This document shows positions 5,850 to 6,757 of a stretch of DNA of 6,757 nt, in pieces. The stretch lies in contig CAMLRG010000256.1 of assembly GCA_946482335.1 (NCBI GenBank), positions 1 through 6,757 of the forward strand, written 5' to 3'. The notes beneath the pieces are model-generated. The model was not told the origin of the DNA, did no database searches, and saw only the letters and a program-made list of their open reading frames with translations. Each line of letters begins with the position of its first letter. Position 1 is the stretch's first letter. This DNA comes from an uncultured Duganella sp. GTDB lineage: Bacteria > Pseudomonadota > Gammaproteobacteria > Burkholderiales > Burkholderiaceae. The translations under genes and the position numbers were made by a program.

Positions 5850-6757
5850 ATGAGTAAAGCCCTCATCATCGCTGAGAAACCATCTGTCGCGAACGATATC
5901 GCGAAAGCCCTTGGCGGCTTCAGCAAGCACGATGAGTATTTCGAATCCGACGAGTACGTGCTGTCTTCCGCCGTGGGCCACCTGCTGGAGATCGCCGTGC
6001 CGGAAGAGCACGACGTCAAGCGCGGCAAATGGACCTTTACCCATTTGCCGATGATCCCGCCATACTTCGCGCTGAACCCGATCGCCAAGACCGAGTCGCG
6101 CCTCAAGGTGCTGAACAAGCTGATCAAGCGCAAGGATGTCACCACCCTGATCAACGCATGCGACGCGGGCCGCGAAGGGGAACTCATCTTCCGCCTGATT
6201 GCCCAGAACGCGAAAGCCAAGCAGCCGGTCAAGCGCCTGTGGCTGCAATCGATGACGCCGAACGCGATCCGCGACGGCTTCACCCATTTGCGCAGCGACG
6301 AGGAAATGCTGCCGCTGGCCGACGCGGCGCGTTGCCGCTCGGAAGCGGACTGGCTGATCGGCATCAACGGCACGCGCGCCATGACCGCCTTCAACTCGAA
6401 GGAAGGCGGTTTCTACCTGACCACCGTGGGCCGGGTGCAGACGCCGACCCTGTCGATCGTGGTCGAGCGCGAAGAGAAGATCAAGCAATTCGTGCCGCGC
6501 GACTATTGGGAAGTGCGCGCCGAATTCGTGTGCGCCGCCGGCGTGTACGAAGGCCGCTGGCTGGACACCAATTTCAAGAAGGACGAGAACGATCCGGAAA
6601 AGCGCGCCGAGCGCCTGTGGAGCAAGGCCGCCGCCGATTCGATCGCGCTGGCCTGCAAGGGCAAGCAGGGCAACGTCAGCGAGGAATCGAAACCGACCAC
6701 CTCGATGTCGCCCGGCCTGTTCGACCTGACCTCGCTGCAGCGCGAAGCCAACTCGCG
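5850..6757 (+). CDS. topB: DNA topoisomerase III, N-terminal part (cut by window end)
   Basis: The first 302 residues of a type IA topoisomerase. These enzymes cut one DNA strand through a tyrosine, pass a strand and reseal, and Topo III mainly resolves linked or recombination intermediates. The Toprim domain begins KALIIAEKPSVANDIAKAL (Glu9 is the conserved acid) and contains ACDAGREGELIFR (103-115). Here the second Asp of the usual DxDxE is Gly, as I recall for Bacillus-type TopB. Further family marks are RLWLQSMTPNAI (129-140), ADWLIGINGTRAMT (166-179), VGRVQTPTLSIVVEREE (193-209) and SPGLFDLTSLQREAN near the cut. The catalytic Tyr normally follows this last motif and so lies beyond the window. 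The ATG at 5850 gives the standard start; GAGA about 10 bases upstream is the likely ribosome binding site. The close match to the B. subtilis TopB pattern favours topB over topA. It lies downstream of smg, probably with its own promoter. Confidence 0.93.
   Translation, partial: MSKALIIAEKPSVANDIAKALGGFSKHDEYFESDEYVLSSAVGHLLEIAVPEEHDVKRGKWTFTHLPMIPPYFALNPIAKTESRLKVLNKLIKRKDVTTLINACDAGREGELIFRLIAQNAKAKQPVKRLWLQSMTPNAIRDGFTHLRSDEEMLPLADAARCRSEADWLIGINGTRAMTAFNSKEGGFYLTTVGRVQTPTLSIVVEREEKIKQFVPRDYWEVRAEFVCAAGVYEGRWLDTNFKKDENDPEKRAERLWSKAAADSIALACKGKQGNVSEESKPTTSMSPGLFDLTSLQREANS

Noticed and set aside
6150..6200. Gly in place of the second Asp of the topoisomerase Toprim DxDxE motif as a loss of function
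   Set aside because: DAGREGE is, as I recall, the normal form in Bacillus-type topoisomerase III, so it reads as a subfamily trait and not a defect.
4826..6394. A 522-codon minus-strand frame opposite dprA, smg and topB
   Set aside because: It crosses three genuine plus-strand genes and the intergenic gaps, and shows no motif or ribosome binding site.

Overview
The window is ordinary, densely packed, GC-rich chromosomal DNA. Both the genes and their order point to a betaproteobacterium, most likely of the Oxalobacteraceae (the Massilia/Duganella/Janthinobacterium group). This is inferred from the layout def-fmt on one strand and, divergently, LysM protein - dprA - smg (DUF494) - DNA topoisomerase III on the other, and from the style of the protein sequences. 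No database search was possible.

Left part (1-2640): the C-terminal end of a tautomerase-family enzyme runs rightward into the left edge. It meets a LysR-type regulator tail to tail with a 19-base overlap. The regulator is the last gene of a leftward unit def -> fmt -> lysR. def and fmt are 18 bases apart, and the fmt stop codon directly abuts the lysR start codon (TAA|ATG). def and fmt form the start/finish pair of bacterial N-formyl-methionine metabolism: Fmt formylates initiator Met-tRNA and Def removes the formyl group from nascent proteins.

Middle (2640-2824): a divergent intergenic region of about 185 bases lies between def and the rightward genes. It must hold the promoters for both directions. 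It contains a perfect 12-bp palindrome and a 9-bp inverted repeat that brackets it.

Right part (2825-6757): an exported LysM protein, then dprA (5-base gap, translationally linked), then smg (49-base gap), then, after a hairpin and a 148-base gap, a topB-type DNA topoisomerase III cut by the right edge at residue 302. DprA loads RecA on incoming single-stranded DNA during transformation, Topo III resolves DNA intermediates, and the LysM protein probably binds the cell wall. These genes are conserved neighbours, but a shared pathway is not proven.

I found no mobile element, CRISPR array, tRNA or rRNA, and no convincing undescribed system. Second-look items are small: the uncharacterised C-terminal half of the LysM protein, a disordered insert in DprA, the regulator attached to fmt, and several perfect inverted repeats.
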